Shown: piece after piece, positions 38,954 through 51,544 of the stretch | Layout of the letters: each line of letters starts with the position of its first letter | Numbering within the stretch: position 1 is the stretch's first letter | Assembly (NCBI GenBank): GCA_018697195.1 | Contig: CM031857.1 | Coordinates: 61,042,448 to 61,106,447, forward strand | DNA from: Certhia americana | Lineage: Eukaryota > Chordata > Aves > Passeriformes > Certhiidae | Reading direction: 5' to 3' | DNA: 64,000 bases | Program-made: the position numbers and the translations under genes | The notes under the pieces: generated by a model | Seen by the model: only the letters and a program-made list of their open reading frames with translations | Databases searched by the model: none | What the model was told of the DNA's origin: nothing

Positions 38954-41657
38954 AGAAACATTGCTCATAGATGGGATTCATTCTGTTCGATTTCAAACAT
39001 AGGATTCAAGTACAGATTAAGAAACTAATGTTTTAGTGTTGACATTTAGATGTCTCTTTGTAATCTTAAATGTTTAGTTAACCTAAATATCAAAAACTTA
39101 TTTAAAGTGAAGTTAATCCTCATGTGTTTGGAAGGAGGGTGTTACTTTTTTGCAATTTCTTTGGGTTTTGGATTTTGGGTTTTTTTGTTTTGGTTTGGTT
39201 TGGGGGTTTTTTTGTTATATAAAAAAAGGAAAAGAGGAGCCAGAATTTCCATGCTCCGTACATTGTATGTACAATTTTACAAACACTCTCCTGTTCATAG
39301 CTTGACAGCAAAAAGCATTCATAAAAAATGTTACCTCTGTTAGCTTTTCTATTGTTTTAGTTTAGGCTGTGCAGTTAATTGTACATATTTGTCATTGTTC
39401 TCCTTAGGTTTTGTGATATCTGATAAATGCAGGCTGGAAAGACTCTCTTTATGTTCACAACTTTATCTTGATGAGCTAAAATGAGCAAATATATAGATAC
39501 TATTAAAGAACTGTCTTGTTTATATTCCTATTGATAATTCCACACCTTTTCAAATAAATATCTTTTACAGTCACAACAAGCAAAGCTGCAATCTTAAAGT
39601 TATTCTGTAAAGAAACCAAAAATAATTTAATTCCAGTGAAGGTAAGAATGAATTGATAGCTCAGTAGATAAATTGCAGTGACTCCAAATAAAATATCATC
39701 TTATGAACCAAACACAATCTTTTAGAATCCACCAAATCAATAGATGTTGTGTTTCTTAGTCAAAGGCTGAGTTTCAAGAATATATAATTAATTGAAAAAA
39801 ATTGTTTTTGAAATAATCTTTGACATAGAACAAGAATAAAAATATGGTGAACATTTCACTATCACTATATAAGCCTGTAAAATTACATAGAAGCATAGGT
39901 TCAAATTCTCACATGAGATTCCAGTGATTAAGCCAATTAAGTATTTTACAGGGGACATGAAAGAAAGTAGAAGAAGCCTTTAATAAATCATGATGTTTTG
40001 GATAAGTGCTGTAAAAACACTACTGTTCCAGCACTTTATCTGCCTGTGATAATTTTATCCTGTGATTCTAAATTTGTACTTCAGAGAGATTATTGTCTTA
40101 CAACTGATTAATTTTTCTTTCCTGGAAATATTGAGATACTTCTTTGATGAAGTTTTGCAAAGTTCTGTGTTGTTCTTGTTCTGTTGCTCAAAAATTAAAA
40201 GATCATATTAAATCACTGTAATGAATCAACAGAAGATTCCCTGTAATAATTTTTTTTTTGGGTGTCCTGAATCCTGTAAAGTTTACACTGTGAATTCTTT
40301 TTCGTTGGCAAATCTAAAGGAAAAAAAAAAAAATAATAAGTCTTTGGTGCAAGTAGCATTTATAAATTAGAGTCCACAGCAGAACTTTTCCCTTGTTTCT
40401 TATATTTCATTTCAAGACTTGGGGTGGCTGTATAAACAGCTGATTTTTGAAGAGTATTCCCTCAAAAATCCAATTCTTCCTATACATAATGATGGAAACC
40501 TAAAATTAATGATTGCTATGATTTTATAATTTTATTAGTAACGTTATGGGAATTTGTCTCTACATGCTGATTTCTCAATGAGAAAAGTTGTTCTTTTATT
40601 ACCTCATAAACATATCATGAAATAATTAAAATGAAGGTAGTGCAGTGCTTTCTATGAGAACAAAAAGCATGACAATGCTTTCTATATAAAAGTCTGACAG
40701 AAAAAAAGAGAAATATTGAGTAGCCATAATCTTGAAAATTTTTGAAATTTAAGGTTCTATCACTACTTTTAGAGATTAAAATATTTTAAATTTTATTACT
40801 AATTGTTTTAATTATGTCCACTAAAAAAAAAGGAAGAAGAGAAAAGAAATCTCTTAAAATTACACAGCTGCAAAACATATCTACTAGATATAAATTATTA
40901 GCTCTGTCCACAATTAATTTTTTTTTTCAAATCTGAGAGTTTTTCAGTACTATTGGTGGATGATTGGTAGTTATGAAAAGAAGATATTTGCTTAAAAATT
41001 TGTGTTTGTTTTCTAACCCCTGTATTTGTTTCTGTCTGCTCTAGTGATATGGAGTGTATATGGGTGGCTTTGGAGCAGGCCAGGTAGCTACACACTACCT
41101 TTGACACCTTATTTCAAATCCTCTGGGCATCTCACATCGAGGAACTTTACTTTAAAGAGGTAAATGTTGTGCCAAACCTATGAGAGATGCACACTGCCCT
41201 TTGCTGGCACCTTAAAACCTGGCTGAGATATTTCTCATACAGTCATTTAAGTAGCTGAACTGAGCTCCTCCATCCTCTCACAAATCCTGTCAAAATATTT
41301 GGATGAGGGGGCATAAGAACCTCCTATATTTAGAACCAAAAGGACTACTGTTTCCAAAATGTTCAAAATGTTTAAAAAAATCTTGAATTTTGAGAATAAC
41401 AAACAGATGGAACAAAATTCAATTATTTTCTTGTAACAAAATATCTGAAAAATTGATGTGGGCCCACACCTGCTTCATACTATAGCCTCCTCCTAAGAAG
41501 TTGTAGAATTACGTACTTATTCTAGCTGAGGTACAAAGGATGTCATTTTTAGAGAATTCATTATTATCTTTATCACACAGTCCAGGGTGTGGCATCATCT
41601 AAATTTGCAAAACAATATTTTCAGGTGTCAGTGGGAATTTTTAAAGTATTCTGTAAG
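38954..41657. other. Non-coding AT-rich sequence with a T/G-only tract
   Basis: A 44-bp T/G-only tract lies at 39173-39216. Poly-T and poly-A patches lie near 40250-40258 and 40319-40333. Frames up to 97 codons are composition artefacts over these tracts or have no recognisable domain. Confidence 0.5.
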
Positions 41658-42027
41658 CAGTGGAAGATGGGACCAAAAGGATATTCCAGACCATATGGTG
41701 TCAGGCTCAGCATTTAAAATGGGGGGAGAAGGTAGGAGTAAGTGGGGGATGCTCAGATTGATGGTGTTTGTCTTCCCAAGTCACTGTCACATGTGATGGA
41801 GCCCTGCTCTCCTGGAGATGGCTGAACTCCTGCCTGCCCATGGGAAGTGGTGAATGAATTCCATGTTTTGCTTTGCCCACATAAATGGCTTTACTTATTG
41901 AATTGTCTTGATTTCAACCCACTAGTTTTTTCACTTTTACTCTTCTGATTCTCTCCCCATCCCACCAGGGGTGATTCAGTGTGTGGCTGCATGGTGTTTA
42001 GTTGGCAGCTGGGATTAAACCATGATA
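41658..42027 (+). mobile_element. Solo LTR fragment, avian ERV family A, 5'-truncated
   Basis: This copy shares, in order, ggatattccagaccatatgg, cagcatttaaaat (the TATA-box position), ggtgtttgtcttcccaagt, gccctgctctcctggagatg, cctgcctgcccatgggaag, and the end gctgggattaaacc with the other four family-A copies in this window. Sense is plus, because the TATA-like word and the attaaa/ttatt region come in that order. The first part of the LTR (about 160 bp compared with the copy at 42717-43249) is missing. No internal retroviral genes flank it. The 69-codon frame at 41587-41796 is a shadow. Confidence 0.85.
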
Positions 42028-42716
42028 TGCTGAAAGAAACACTATGAGTGCAGCTCTTACTTCTCAGCCTTCATTGCAGTCCTTGTCTTGCAGCATCTGT
42101 TTTATTGTTTGAAAGCTGGTAATAGAAATTGGACAAAACATGCTGCGGATGATCATTTGCTGAATGCTGTAAGGCTCTTTGAAGACAGCAAGTGTCTTGA
42201 ATACTTTACACTAGATAGGTGAAAGAAAAGTCCTATTCTGTACTTCAGAAGCAATTGCTGTGGAGTGAGGCTTCCAAGAGGATCCCACAACACAGTGGGA
42301 AGGTGCATTTGGCAGCATGATTCAAAACTGTATTCCTCCTCAGACCCCTGACCCGTCCTTTGTTCAGATAAAAAGAGAATTTGTATTCTTACTGATAATT
42401 CTGACAGCACTTGGTGCTGCAGCACTGTCAGATCTTGTAATCTTGTTCCATATCTGTTGATACATGGTATAGTTTGTAAAGATTCACATGACCATCTGAG
42501 GCTCGGTTTCCGTGAACTGAAAAACTATTATTGTTCCAACTGTCAATTTGATTCCATTTTCTGAAACAGCAGCAAATGAACAACACAAGAAAAAAGAAAG
42601 CCAACCCAAATCTTTTTTTATCAATTCTGAAATTAGGAAAAAATAATTACACAAAACTGTACCTTTTTTAAAATCTCTGATTTTTAAGACTTTTTTTTTT
42701 CTTCATACTTGCTGGC
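42028..42716. other. Sequence between two converging LTRs
   Basis: About 690 bp with no retroviral genes. A 90-codon minus frame (42153-42425) has no recognisable domain. T-rich patches lie near 42610 and 42692-42700. Confidence 0.45.
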
Positions 42717-43249
42717 TGTTTTGGGTTAATCCCAATAGTCAGATAAGCACCACACAGCCTGTTGCTCACTTTCTCCTCATGTCCACAGTGGAACAAGGGA
42801 ATAGTAAAAGAAGAGTAAAAGCAAGGAACTGGGTAGAAAAAAAATTAACAAGTGAATGATAAGTGGAGGAAGAGAAATAAATAGTAGTGACGCAAAAATA
42901 GTCATTCACCACCTCCCACAAGTAGACTGATGCCCATTCTGTTCCCTAACAAAAGATGATTAACCCTCAAAGCCCCTTCATTTCCCTTTTATTGCTGAGC
43001 ATGACATTATACAGTATGGAACATCTCTTTGGTCAGTTCAGGTCACCTGCCAGGTTGTCACTCTTCCTAACAGATTGTGCATCCCCTGAGGGACAGAGTG
43101 AGAAGCAGAAAAGGCCTTGATGCTGCGCACTGGTGAGCAAACACTGGAACATTGGTAGGTTGTCAGGACTGTTTTGGTCTCAGATCCAAAACATAGAACC
43201 ATATGAGATGTATGGAGAAAACTAACCCTGTCCTAGCAAGGCCAGTACA
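42717..43249 (-). mobile_element. Solo LTR, avian ERV family A, near full length
   Basis: On the plus strand it begins tgttttgggttaatccca and ends ctagcaaggccagtaca, so it has TG...CA ends and is 533 bp. Shared family words include aagcaccacacagcc, gctgagcatgacattata, gagaagcagaaaaggccttg and atccaaaacatagaacca. Sense is minus, opposite to the copy at 41658-42027. The flanks ctggc (42712-42716) and ttggc (43250-43254) agree at four of five positions, which may be a decayed 5-bp target-site duplication. No internal region remains, as expected of a solo LTR left by recombination between two LTRs. Confidence 0.85.
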
Positions 43250-44787
43250 TTGGCATAGTTCTTCATGAATTTGCGAAGTTGATTTGCCAGTATCATGATT
43301 GGAAATTTTTAAGTCAGTCACAGCTATTAGGCTCCAAATCTTTTGCTTTCTGGTTAAACCTGTATACCTGACTTTCTGAGGGCTTTTTATAATTTTTAAC
43401 CAACCTGCTTAAACACCCTTTTATATAAGTAAAATCTTGAATCATCTTAACAAACTTTCAAATTACACTTTCAAAAATAGCTGACTGGGAACAGTGGGAA
43501 ACAGAATGGGAATTGATATACTCACACAATCTAATATTTTCCCTGTGTAGCTAAATGTGAATGACTTAGGATCGATTTAGAGGACCTAGAACTGAGAGAC
43601 ATAATTTTCTCTTTGTTCTTAGTGTAGAAGATGGAGAGCTGAAGATGGACCATCAATAATAAATAGCACCTCAGTTAGAAACCTAAAGTTATGCACTTTG
43701 TCTAATCATTATAATTGAAATTGCAACTTTATCTCTACATTTCTTATTAATTAATTTTTTTTTATCTCTATATGAATTAGAGTTTCAGACTTCTGTCTAT
43801 TATTTTCTTCTGATATGCTTTCAGAAATAAATACTGTACTGTGGTAGCCGATAATATAGTTTGCCCTGACACTACATTTGCCCAACTAGGTTTTTGGAGG
43901 CAATTTATGCTGTCCATGTCTGTAACAGTTTAAAGTGTACTTTAAAGTGAGTTTAATGTACTCTCAGACTGGCATGACAACAACAAAAGAAAATTATAGA
44001 AGGTAGTGGTGACTCAGACTTGTTTGATAATGCTGAATTTAGCTAATAGAGTCATTTTAAATAATAATTCATCTCACTGGTTCATCTTCTATGCAACAAT
44101 CTGAGAAACTTTACAAGAAAACGTGCCACATTTAAATTAAAGATGATCCATTTCTACATCAAAACCCATGCCCAGGTTTGATCTTGTTGCTGCACAGTAA
44201 CATAAATGAAGCAGACACAGTTTAAAAGGAAATTGGACTTTTTCCACTTATATCAGTTTGAAACACAGTGGCAATTTTTCATTGCATGTAAAACCCTTTA
44301 AATCAGTATATGTACTTCTGTCTGGATAATTAAAGAAGGAAAAACTATTTTTCTTCGAAATTATTCAATAAAATTATTAGATGTTTTAGGAATATTTTCA
44401 ATTTTATGGAGTTACCTATTTAGGTAAAAATCACTAAATAAGTGATTCATTTGAATATTGTATCTATGCATGTTTTCTGGAACCTTGTAATGAACAAAGT
44501 AGTTTCTCACTCCTCTTGGGTCAGTTTATTGCATGAGAGCATTTGCTCTGAATAAGGTGAAGTAAGGCTTCAGACATAGACTAGAACCAGTTTTCCTGTG
44601 TGATAGCCCAGTGACTATGAATAATCACTGTGGTCTCTTTTGGGGGAGGGGAAGAAAGATTTCATTATGGAATTCTCTTGATAATTTAAGGGTTATTGCA
44701 CTAATATTTTCTACCTCCTTCAGTTCCACCTCCTTGCTAATATAACTATATATATATATCTTCATATCTTCATATCTGGATTTTTTT
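43250..44787. other. Non-coding AT-rich sequence
   Basis: No gene recognised. A short (TA)n run lies at about 44747-44759, followed by two copies of cttcatat. Confidence 0.45.
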
Positions 44788-44848
44788 TCACAGAAACACA
44801 GAACTCTTGAACCTGGAAGGGCTATCTGGGGATCATCTAGTCCTCCAG
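44788..44848 (-). mobile_element. CR1 LINE 3' end, short
   Basis: The plus strand reads tcacagaaacacagaactct, then acctggaagggctatctggggatcat and ctagtcctcc. This is the reversed CR1 terminus: the 'cacagaatcacagaat' terminal repeats followed by the 'ggaagggacctctggagatcatctagtcc' block. Only the last approximately 60 bp of the LINE remain. Confidence 0.75.
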
Positions 44849-46195
44849 TAGCAGTATGCAACAGCTCTGTGAAAATAATACGAAAAGTTAAATAAAACAA
44901 TCAATCATATTTTTCTTGAAATAATTTATCTTCAGGTTCATGATCAATAAAATAAAATTGAAATCTAAGAGATGAGTTGAGAGATTAATGATGCATTTTT
45001 TTTAAACCTACTTTTGCCTTCTGTGAGTACATAAAATTGAAGAACTGTCCTGTTACCAATTCTTATCTTATGTGCATGTCTTTGGTGTACACTAGTGAAA
45101 TATCAAAGTTTGTTTTAGTTTAGCTAACCTGGTTGCTGGAATATACACTATTCCTGGCAGCATGTTTATTTAATTCCGTTTCTAGCTGTAAACCATGCTG
45201 CAGTAGTTTTACTGTGCACTGCATAATTCAGAAAGGCTTAGCCAGAGAGTTCAGGAGACAAAAGCATGGGGAGAAGTCATCTCTTTCTTCCAGATTACAT
45301 TAATATCATCTGTTCATTCTTCATAGGGCATTAGCCTGATTTTTCCTTGGACAAGTTTTGTCAGGCTCTGCTCTGTGTGTTTCAGTAGTCGCTTTAGATT
45401 TACCCCAGTGCCATTGAAGAAGGGTAAGGTCCCATTGTTCTCAGGAGACATCTAGTCAAAAGATGTAATTATAAAGACCAATTGTTACACTATTTTATGG
45501 TTGTTGCTATGTCACCAGACAAGTGCTTTGAGTCAACTCAGCCAACACTATTGTGAGAGGAAGAAAATTTGTGTATCTTGATTCAGCTTTACTTGAAAAG
45601 GAAATAAAATTGTTGCATAAATCTCCCATTTCCAAAACCAGAATAGCAGGAATGGAATCTATAAATCTCTTATCAGAGTTCACTGGCAAATTACCATGTT
45701 AACTTTCTCCAGGAGATGTCACTCAAGACACTGATGAATGTACATTTCAGAAGTTTATAGTACTAACACAGAATGAACTAGATCTGTTTGCTCCAAAAAT
45801 ACCTTGGCATATTTCAATATAATTTCTGCTATATATACATGTCAGGACCAAGAAGCAAAGTTTTCAGTTCTGTTTCTTTGTAAAATGCACTTGTTTGTAT
45901 CAGTCTGTTAATGAGTCATCGTTTATTTACATCCACAAGAGATTGATGCTCCAGAGCAGCTCAAAGACTGAAGAGATATTTGGGACAAAAGACAATTCTA
46001 ACAGAAGTCATTGCAGCCTGGAGGAAACAGATATTTCTGGCAGTTTACTACATATGCATTTTACATACCAATTTATTTTACTGTTGCATTAAAATAAGTA
46101 GCCTGTAACTACTGAGCACTGTTTCATGTTACTAGGCTTTCAAATCAGACTGGGAAACCACTTTTAGACAGAACACAGATCTTTTTGCTTGTGAA
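44849..46195. other. Non-coding AT-rich sequence
   Basis: No supported gene or repeat. Frames of 60-91 codons on either strand lack features. Confidence 0.45.
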
Positions 46196-46318
46196 CAGAG
46201 AAAGGTAGGGGAAAAGAGAAGGGGAAAGGGAAGAAGAAGAAAAAAGGAAAAAAAAAAAAGGCAGGGAGAGAAAAAAGGGAGAATGTGGGAAAAAGTAAAA
46301 AAAGGAAAGAGGGAATGG
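46196..46318. repeat. Homopurine (G/A) tract
   Basis: An uninterrupted purine run of 55 bp (46207-46261) sits inside about 120 bp that is almost all A and G, with only a few T or C interruptions. The minus-strand 72-codon frame through it (Phe/Leu/Pro-rich) is an artefact. Confidence 0.9.
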
Positions 46319-46508
46319 TAGATATTAAATACTAAAGTGCAAGAAGACAAAGACAGGTGTGGATTGTTTTTTCTTCTAGTTTTGTCAATGCTCTCAGAAA
46401 ACTTTTGAGCAAAGAGTAGAGAGAAACTTAATGATTAGTCATTTAGTCATTATTTAATGGATAAAAAGTTTATTGGAAATAAACTGTGTGAAGGAACAAA
46501 GATGGACT
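46319..46508. other. Spacer before the long LTR
   Basis: AT-rich sequence. A short repeat of gattagtcatttagtcatta is seen at about 46431-46452. No gene. Confidence 0.4.
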
Positions 46509-47726
46509 TGTGATGGGTTGACACTGTCTGGACTGAGGTACCCACCAAAGGCACTCTATCAATCCCCTCCACAACTAGATACAGGAGAGAAAATACAACA
46601 AAATGTTCATGAGTTGAGATTAGAGCAGGGAGAATACACTCACCAGTTACTGTCATAGACCAAACAGACTCAGCTTGGGGATATTAACTGGTTTTACTAC
46701 AAGTCAAAATCAGAGAAGGATAATGAGAACTAAACCAAACCTTGTAAACACCTTCTGCCCATCCCTCCTTTCCTGGGCTCTACATTCTCCCTTACAGTCA
46801 TGCAGGGAGACAGGGAATGAGAGTTATGGTTCACAGGTTATTTCTGTCACTGTGCAGGAGGAGGAGTCCTTCCCCTGCTCCACTGTGGGATCCATCCCAT
46901 GGGAGATAGATCTCCACAAAATTCCTCAGTGTCAGTTCTTTCTGCAGGTTACAGTTCTGCATGTACTACTCCAACTTGGGTACCTTTCCACAAGATGCAG
47001 TCCTTCAGGAACAAGTTGCCCCAGTGTGGGTCCCCCACGGGGTCAAAAATTCTAACAGGGAACCTGCTCTAGCATGGGCTCTTCTCTCCATGAGTCAGCT
47101 GGTCCCTCCCAGCATTCTGCTCCAATACAGGCTTCCCATGGTGTCACAGTCTTCTTTTGCGCATCCACCTGTTCTGGTGAGGGTTTTCTCTGTGTGCTGC
47201 AGGTGGATCTCTGCACCCCAGTTGCCCTCCATGGGCTGCAGAGGAACAGCCTGACTCACCATGGTCTGCGCCACAGGCTGCAGGAGAATCTCTGCTCCCA
47301 TGTCTGGAGGACCTCCCCCTCCTCCTTCTTCACTGACCTTGGTGTCTGCATAGTTCTTTTTTCATAATATAACTTCTCTCTGAGTGCAATTACATCTGCA
47401 TAACAATTTGTTTATCTTCTTAAGTATGTTATCACAAAGGGGTTACTACCATGTCTTATTGTCTTGGCCTCTGACAGCAGCAGATCTGTTTGGGATCTGG
47501 CTGGCATTGGCTCTGTCAGACGTGGGGGAAGCTTCTGGCAGTATCTCACAAAGCATAATTGTGCAGAACACCCCTGCTACATATACAAATAGTGGGAATA
47601 AAATGATAGCAACTGTGGAACAAAAAAAGCAGAGAAAAAGGGAGAACAGAAATAAGAATGTCTGTGGAGATTCTCCAGAGAACAGAGACTGGACCAAGAA
47701 AAGTGCAATGGAGACTTTGCATGGCA
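46509..47726 (-). mobile_element. Long LTR of an avian ERV, family B
   Basis: The plus strand begins tgtgatgggttgacactgtc, and contains cccaccaaaggcactctatc, gactcagcttggggatatta, then an irregular array of related 'ctgctcca.c.tgggctt.cc.tggggt' units (about 46870-47230), cactgaccttggtgtctgca, tatgttatcacaaaggggtt and ggctggcattggctctgtca. I recognise these as a common avian LTR. Sense is minus: that strand carries the AATAAA-type region near the left end. The left end is clear. The right end is uncertain: family words stop near 47581, and tttgcatggca at 47716-47726 may be the true end after an insertion. Frames of 68-126 codons inside it are LTR shadows. Confidence 0.8.
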
Positions 47727-48365
47727 GTAAGTACAGATTCAGTTTTTCTGAATTCCTCTGAAGTTCTCAGAGGGAGAAAGGAGGTGAATTGAAAGTCAAC
47801 AAATTAGCATAAATGAGCAAATGAGGGATGGCTAAGATAACATTGAGGAAAGACTACTGCACATTGGTCCTAGAATCTCGGCTAGATGAAGCAGGAAGAG
47901 TCTGGTTTATTTATTTGTAAGCCACAGTCTTGGTGAAAAACTACCTTTTTATTGTGTATAGCCCAGAACAAATTATTATCATACAAAAATAAAGAGCTAA
48001 AACTTTATTAGGAAACAAAAGCGTGACAACGAGCCATTTCCTAGTTCTACAGTTAATCATAGTTTCACTGTATTTACAATGTTAAAATATCTAAGATTCC
48101 AACACAGTATACTTGAGAGCTGTTTTGAAAATTGTGCTCTGGCTTAAACCTCTTCAGGAGACTGATACTTGACCCAGACCAAAACATTGGCAAGGATTCT
48201 TTTAACTGCCTGACCATACTGACAAATTGGCTTGCCAGCAATTTTCCCAGTACAGGCATAGTAAATATTTACTATATTTATTGAAATAATGGAGTATAGA
48301 CTCAAACAGTGAGAATAAGTTCAATGGCTAAAAATTATAAAATTATAGTTGTAGGTTATATCAGA
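47727..48365. other. Non-coding sequence between LTR and CR1
   Basis: No retroviral gag, pol or env remains beside the LTR and no other gene is recognised, so the LTR appears to be solitary. Confidence 0.45.
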
Positions 48366-48916
48366 AATGGCCAGCAGGACTAGAGCAGTAATAACTCCCC
48401 TGTAATCCACGCTGGCATGGCTGCACCTCAAATCCTGCATTCATGTTTGGACCCCTCACTATGAGAAGAACATTAAGGCAACAGAACATGTCCAGAGAAG
48501 GGCAACAAAGATGGTGAAAGGTCTGGAGCACAAGTCTCACAAGCAACAGATGAGGGTTAACTCTGGAAGAAAGGAGACTCAGGAGGACCTTAAAATTTTC
48601 TGTAATTCCCTGATGGGAGAGAGTAGCCAGGTGGAGGTTGGCCTCCTCTCCCAGGTTGCAAGTGGCAGGACAAGGAAATGAGATCAAGGGAGGTTTAGAT
48701 TGAATATTAAGACAAATTTCTTCACAGAAAACTTTGCCTAGCTTTGGAATAAGCTGTCCAGGGAAATCGAGTCCTCACTGCTCAGGTATTTAAATGACAT
48801 GTAGATGTGGCACAGAGGAACATCATTCAGTAGTGGACTTGGCAATGTTAGGAGTTAACAGTTGGACTTGTTCATCTTAAAGATCTTTTCCAAACTTAAA
48901 AAGGCTGTGATTCTAT
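48366..48916 (+). mobile_element. CR1 LINE 3' segment, the longest in the window
   Basis: The plus strand follows the CR1 3' region across about 550 bp: ggccagcaggactagagcag, ctggcatggctgcacctcaa, gtccagagaagggcaacaaa, gtctggagcacaagtctcac, tttagattgaatattaagac, aaatttcttcacagaa, gtagtggacttggcaatgtt, and the terminal aggctgtgattctatac. The first part corresponds to the end of the reverse-transcriptase reading frame and the rest to the 3' UTR. Small deletions and substitutions destroy coding. The 108-codon minus frame (48361-48687) is a shadow. The 3' end is complete but the element is strongly 5'-truncated, the usual state of CR1 copies. Confidence 0.92.
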
Positions 48917-51544
48917 ACATTTATATGGTTGTTATGTAGCCTGGGGGAATTTTAGGTGTCATCACTAAGATTTAAAAACAAATTCATGAACCACAAAATT
49001 TCCAAAATATGTTCTAAGTCAGTGAGAACTTGTATGTAAAGCCTCTTAGCAGACTTCACATTTGTGGTGAAGTAAAATTGTACAAAAAAGATGAAAGACA
49101 AAATAGAAATTTTAAGTTTTAATTAAAATGAATATTTGGCTAGCCCTTCTTTTTGTGAAAATATACACTTGTTCGGCTAAAGCATATGCAAGATGTCCAC
49201 ACAAAAAAATATTCATGCTCATATCCATATATATATATTGAACAGCCCAGGCATGTGATAAATGGTTTAGTATAAATTAGAATATGAAACTATCAGTGAT
49301 GTCTGATTTTTCAAGCTGTTGATGGCTGTCTTTTTAAGCATATTGCATAGCATGATAATGTACGTTTCAGATTTCCTGGATTATTTTCTGTGAGACATGG
49401 TTTTAGTAAGAAACAACCAGGCATTCTACAGGAACAAATCCTAGTAAAGCTGAAGTAGTCAGACCCTCTAGAGAAATAATTAGCTGGGATTATAGACCAA
49501 TCTGGCTAGTTGTAGGTGGAAAGTGAAATTCAAACTTCTGGAACACTTGCATTGAGAACAGACTGGCTCCAAAAGCCTACAAATAAATCTCCTTTATAAA
49601 AATTCAATGTCTTAAATATTCAGATATATTTTAAAAATATTGTTAAAATAAAAAAAATTAATTATTATTAATTAACTTAGAAGAAAAATAAATAAATACA
49701 GTACCTTTTTTACTCTTATACAAAAAGACTTGTGTACACAATATTGATGTTATCACTCCTCCTGGGAAAAAAAAACCAATCACCAAAACTACATCACCAA
49801 ACTTCTCATTTCCTTGAATGTATGATTTGTTTAAATTTATTTTTTATGAGTTCTACAGTTCTGTGAAGGGTACTTTTCCCCGTTGTTTGTTTAGCTTAAA
49901 GAAAAGAAAAGTCAGTGTTAGATTTCAGGTAATTTTACCCATGTTGTAAATCATTAGTATCTGAATCTTTATGAGTGTTAGAGGTTATAGCTTGTACTAT
50001 ATCCTAAACTAATCTAAATATTTTCTTTGAGTGTGAGAAAAATGAAAAATATCAAGAGAATCAGTCTTATATAGAGTGCTAATTTCTCATAAAGTATCAC
50101 AAACATCATGAGCAATATAAATGGTCTTTAAGTGCCACAGGCTAGCTCCATTAGATTAATGAGCCAACAGCTCCAACTTTGATGCCTCTTCTAATTATGC
50201 ATGATTCACCATTTCTTTCAAAAGAAAGACATCTAATTAATTAGGTACAAAATGTCATCTATAGGTCATTGACAGCAAGGGAGATCACTACTCACTTGGT
50301 TTAGTCTTCAGGCAAAATTATTACTCCTCTGGGATTACCACCAAATGTCATTATTGAATCAAGAATTGTTCCTGCAGTAGGAAGATTATAGAAAAGAAAG
50401 GGGAAAAAACCCCCACAAATCCTTTCCTTTTCACCCTGACTCATACACAGAATTATCTATTCGACCTTAAGTAGGTAAATATAATACTCCTGAGATGCCA
50501 CAAATTAAGGACACCCTTTTAATCACATAAAATAAAAGGGTATTACAAAGTCAAAAGTGTTCCATAAAGCTCTTAAACAGTGATGCTAACTGCTGAATTA
50601 CCCCGGTAAAAATACTTAGCTGAAACTTCCTAATTTTGCTCAAACTTTTAACTTCCAAATTGCCATCTTGAATTTAGAGTTTCTACTTATTTTCTAAAAT
50701 ATAACAATGCAGCATCCTCTGAAATGTTTGTAAACTTTTGGTATGATTTAGGGCATAATCCAATTCCCACTGATTTCAAGGCCATAGTTTGAAAAAATGC
50801 AGGATTGTTTAGTGATTCCATCATTGTACAGCTGCAACTCTGTTAGAATACTTTTAACTTGTGGAAAAGTAACTGAAACAGAGTTATTTAAAGTGTTTGA
50901 CTCTTGATACCAAAAACTGAAACTGGTTTGTTCCAGCTGCTCTGTCTACAAATGAGAAGAAATACTATCAGTTGTAACTTGCAAGGAGATATAAAACATT
51001 GTCAGGTGCTCCCTCAGTTTGATTTATTCTCCTTTTTCCAAATGTAAAAGCTTAGATTCTTGATAGAGCAGTCCTAGTAGACAATCTATAGGCCTTTAAA
51101 AGAAATGCCGTGGTCGAGCTGACTGGAATACAAAATTTATTTTCATCACTCGGTGTGAGGTGTTAAGATACTCTTTCATTTTAAACTGGGATAAAAAGGT
51201 AAAAGTATTTATTTATTTATTCTTTTTCTGTGAAAGAAATACTCAGTTTATCTTGTGGGGTGATTTTGTTTGGATTAAATCTTAAATTTTTGGTTTACAT
51301 TCATCCCTCATTATACTATATTTAATAAGTATTGAAACGATATAGTTGTAATGAAACTTTGATATTATCCTCCCAGAAATTAAGGTAAAATGTTACAGCA
51401 AAATATTTTAATTTTTTAGTATGAACATTTTCTGACAGACAACAGGATAATTAGAAAGACAGGAAAGAATTCTAATTTTTCTTAGCTACTTATCACCCCA
51501 AAGATATGATATACAGTTACTAGGTGTATAAAACCTAAATGTTC
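48917..51544. other. Non-coding AT-rich sequence
   Basis: No supported gene or dispersed repeat. An AT-only patch lies at about 49620-49680. A 9-bp inverted repeat, accctttta...taaaagggt, lies at 50513-50541. Confidence 0.45.

Noticed and set aside
39880..39930. tRNA-like T-loop word ggttcaaattc
   Set aside because: No matching acceptor, D or anticodon stems could be drawn around it.
42028..42716. Possible retroviral internal region between two LTRs
   Set aside because: The flanking LTRs are in opposite orientation and no gag, pol or env similarity was seen, so this is not a provirus.
46675..47367. Several overlapping plus-strand frames of 97-126 codons
   Set aside because: They lie inside the family-B LTR. 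Openness comes from its GC-rich repeated units.
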